The translations under genes were made by a program, and so were the position numbers. 5,818 nt of DNA, from positions 1-5,818 of the forward strand of contig JBQTJM010000065.1 in the NCBI GenBank assembly GCA_052387115.1, given 5' to 3'. Origin of the DNA: JACCXJ01 sp052387115. Lineage in GTDB: Bacteria > Pseudomonadota > Gammaproteobacteria > JACCXJ01. Under the pieces are notes generated by a model. The model was given only the letters and a program-made list of their open reading frames with translations, was not told the origin of the DNA and did not search any database. Of the stretch, positions 5,397-5,818 are shown in pieces. How positions within the stretch are numbered: position 1 is the first letter of the stretch; the number at the start of each line of letters is the position of its first letter.

Positions 5397-5818
5397 ATGA
5401 CTACAATGCGATTTGCTTTATCGCTCGTTATCGGGATCGCGAGCGTATCGACCACTGTTTCGGCAGCAGGGGTGGTGAGAGCGGACTTCAATGGCGACGG
5501 ATTTGAGGACGTGGCCATAGGGGTTCCCGATCAGGATTCGCCCAATGCATCGGATGCAGGCGCCGTACAGATCCTGTACGGTGATCCTCAGGGTCTCATC
5601 GCCACCGGCATCCAGGTATTGGATCTCACCAATTGCCCCTTTTCCGATGAGGGCAACCGGTTCGGGTCCGCGCTCGCGGCCGGCGATTTCGATGGTGATA
5701 ATTTTACCGACCTGGCCATTGGCCTGCCCTTCGCGGATGTATCGGGAGTCCAGGACGCAGGGGCCGTGCTCATCGTGTATGGCACGGGGGTGGGGCTTGT
5801 GTGTAATAACGGAACGGC
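5397..5818 (+). CDS. Secreted FG-GAP (integrin-alpha-like) repeat protein, 5' part only
   Basis: 140 full codons are present; the gene runs off the window. A signal peptide (RFALSLVIGIASVSTTVSA, about residues 5-23, cleavage likely near A23/A24) shows export. Two FG-GAP repeats are seen. The first begins with the calcium-site loop DFNGDGFED (30-38) followed by VAIGVPDQD and, at 54-62, AGAVQILYG. The second has FGSALAAGDFDGDNFTDLAIG (89-109; loop D97-D105), then DAGAVLIVYG (120-129). Such repeats build beta-propeller blades with a calcium ion in each DxDxDG-type loop, and are typical of surface or secreted proteins for adhesion or, when fused, enzymes. What lies downstream decides the role here. 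The repeats are spaced about 67 residues apart. Base use is less GC-rich than the rest, with codons such as TTA, AGA, ATA and GTA, which may mean a different origin. Preceded by the inverted repeat. Confidence 0.9.
   Translation, partial: MTTMRFALSLVIGIASVSTTVSAAGVVRADFNGDGFEDVAIGVPDQDSPNASDAGAVQILYGDPQGLIATGIQVLDLTNCPFSDEGNRFGSALAAGDFDGDNFTDLAIGLPFADVSGVQDAGAVLIVYGTGVGLVCNNGT

Noticed and set aside
1..5818. tRNA, rRNA, CRISPR arrays, transposase genes
   Set aside because: I looked for regularly spaced repeats, cloverleaf-like segments and transposase motifs and saw none; RNA genes were judged by eye only.

Overview
The window is GC-rich, densely coding bacterial DNA. The zinc-binding anti-sigma factor, the outer-membrane barrel ending in Phe and the lipoprotein signal all point to a Gram-negative. 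The barrel belongs to the alginate-export-like family, so I infer a proteobacterium, possibly a gammaproteobacterium. Nothing here fixes genus or species.

Layout. (1) 12-773, plus strand: a glutathione S-transferase family protein. (2) 822-3339, minus strand, converging on the first gene: a compact three-gene operon, in transcription order an ECF sigma factor (3339-2707), a membrane zinc-finger anti-sigma factor (2710-2039) and a subtilisin-family (S8) protease with a lipoprotein-type signal (2042-822). Both junctions are 4-base ATGA overlaps. (3) 3340-3541: a divergent control region with one short A/T-rich patch and a hairpin. (4) 3542-4834, plus strand: an outer-membrane barrel of the alginate-export-like porin family. 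(5) 4835-5396: a gene-poor stretch holding a doubtful minus-strand ORF, a 17-base copy of a sequence inside the sigma gene, and an imperfect inverted repeat of about 115 bases. (6) 5397 to the end, plus strand: the start of a secreted FG-GAP (beta-propeller) repeat protein, cut by the window edge.

How the genes may work together. The sigma factor would be held inactive by the membrane anti-sigma factor. The third gene encodes a protease predicted to sit outside the inner membrane, on the same side as the anti-sigma factor's C-terminal domain. The most interesting observation is that this C-terminal domain (about residues 157-219) resembles the N-terminal propeptide region of the protease (about residues 39-115): both carry an AED-x-x-ER ... 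LGAE pattern and later an LR-x-[HD]-P-[KR]-V pattern, in the same order. I infer that the anti-sigma factor may present a propeptide-like module that binds the protease, linking protease state to sigma release. The protease also appears to lack the usual oxyanion-hole Asn (AAG-N is AAG-P), so it may be a weak protease or a binding or sensing protein. The divergent porin gene is a natural candidate target of the sigma factor, but no convincing ECF promoter was found.
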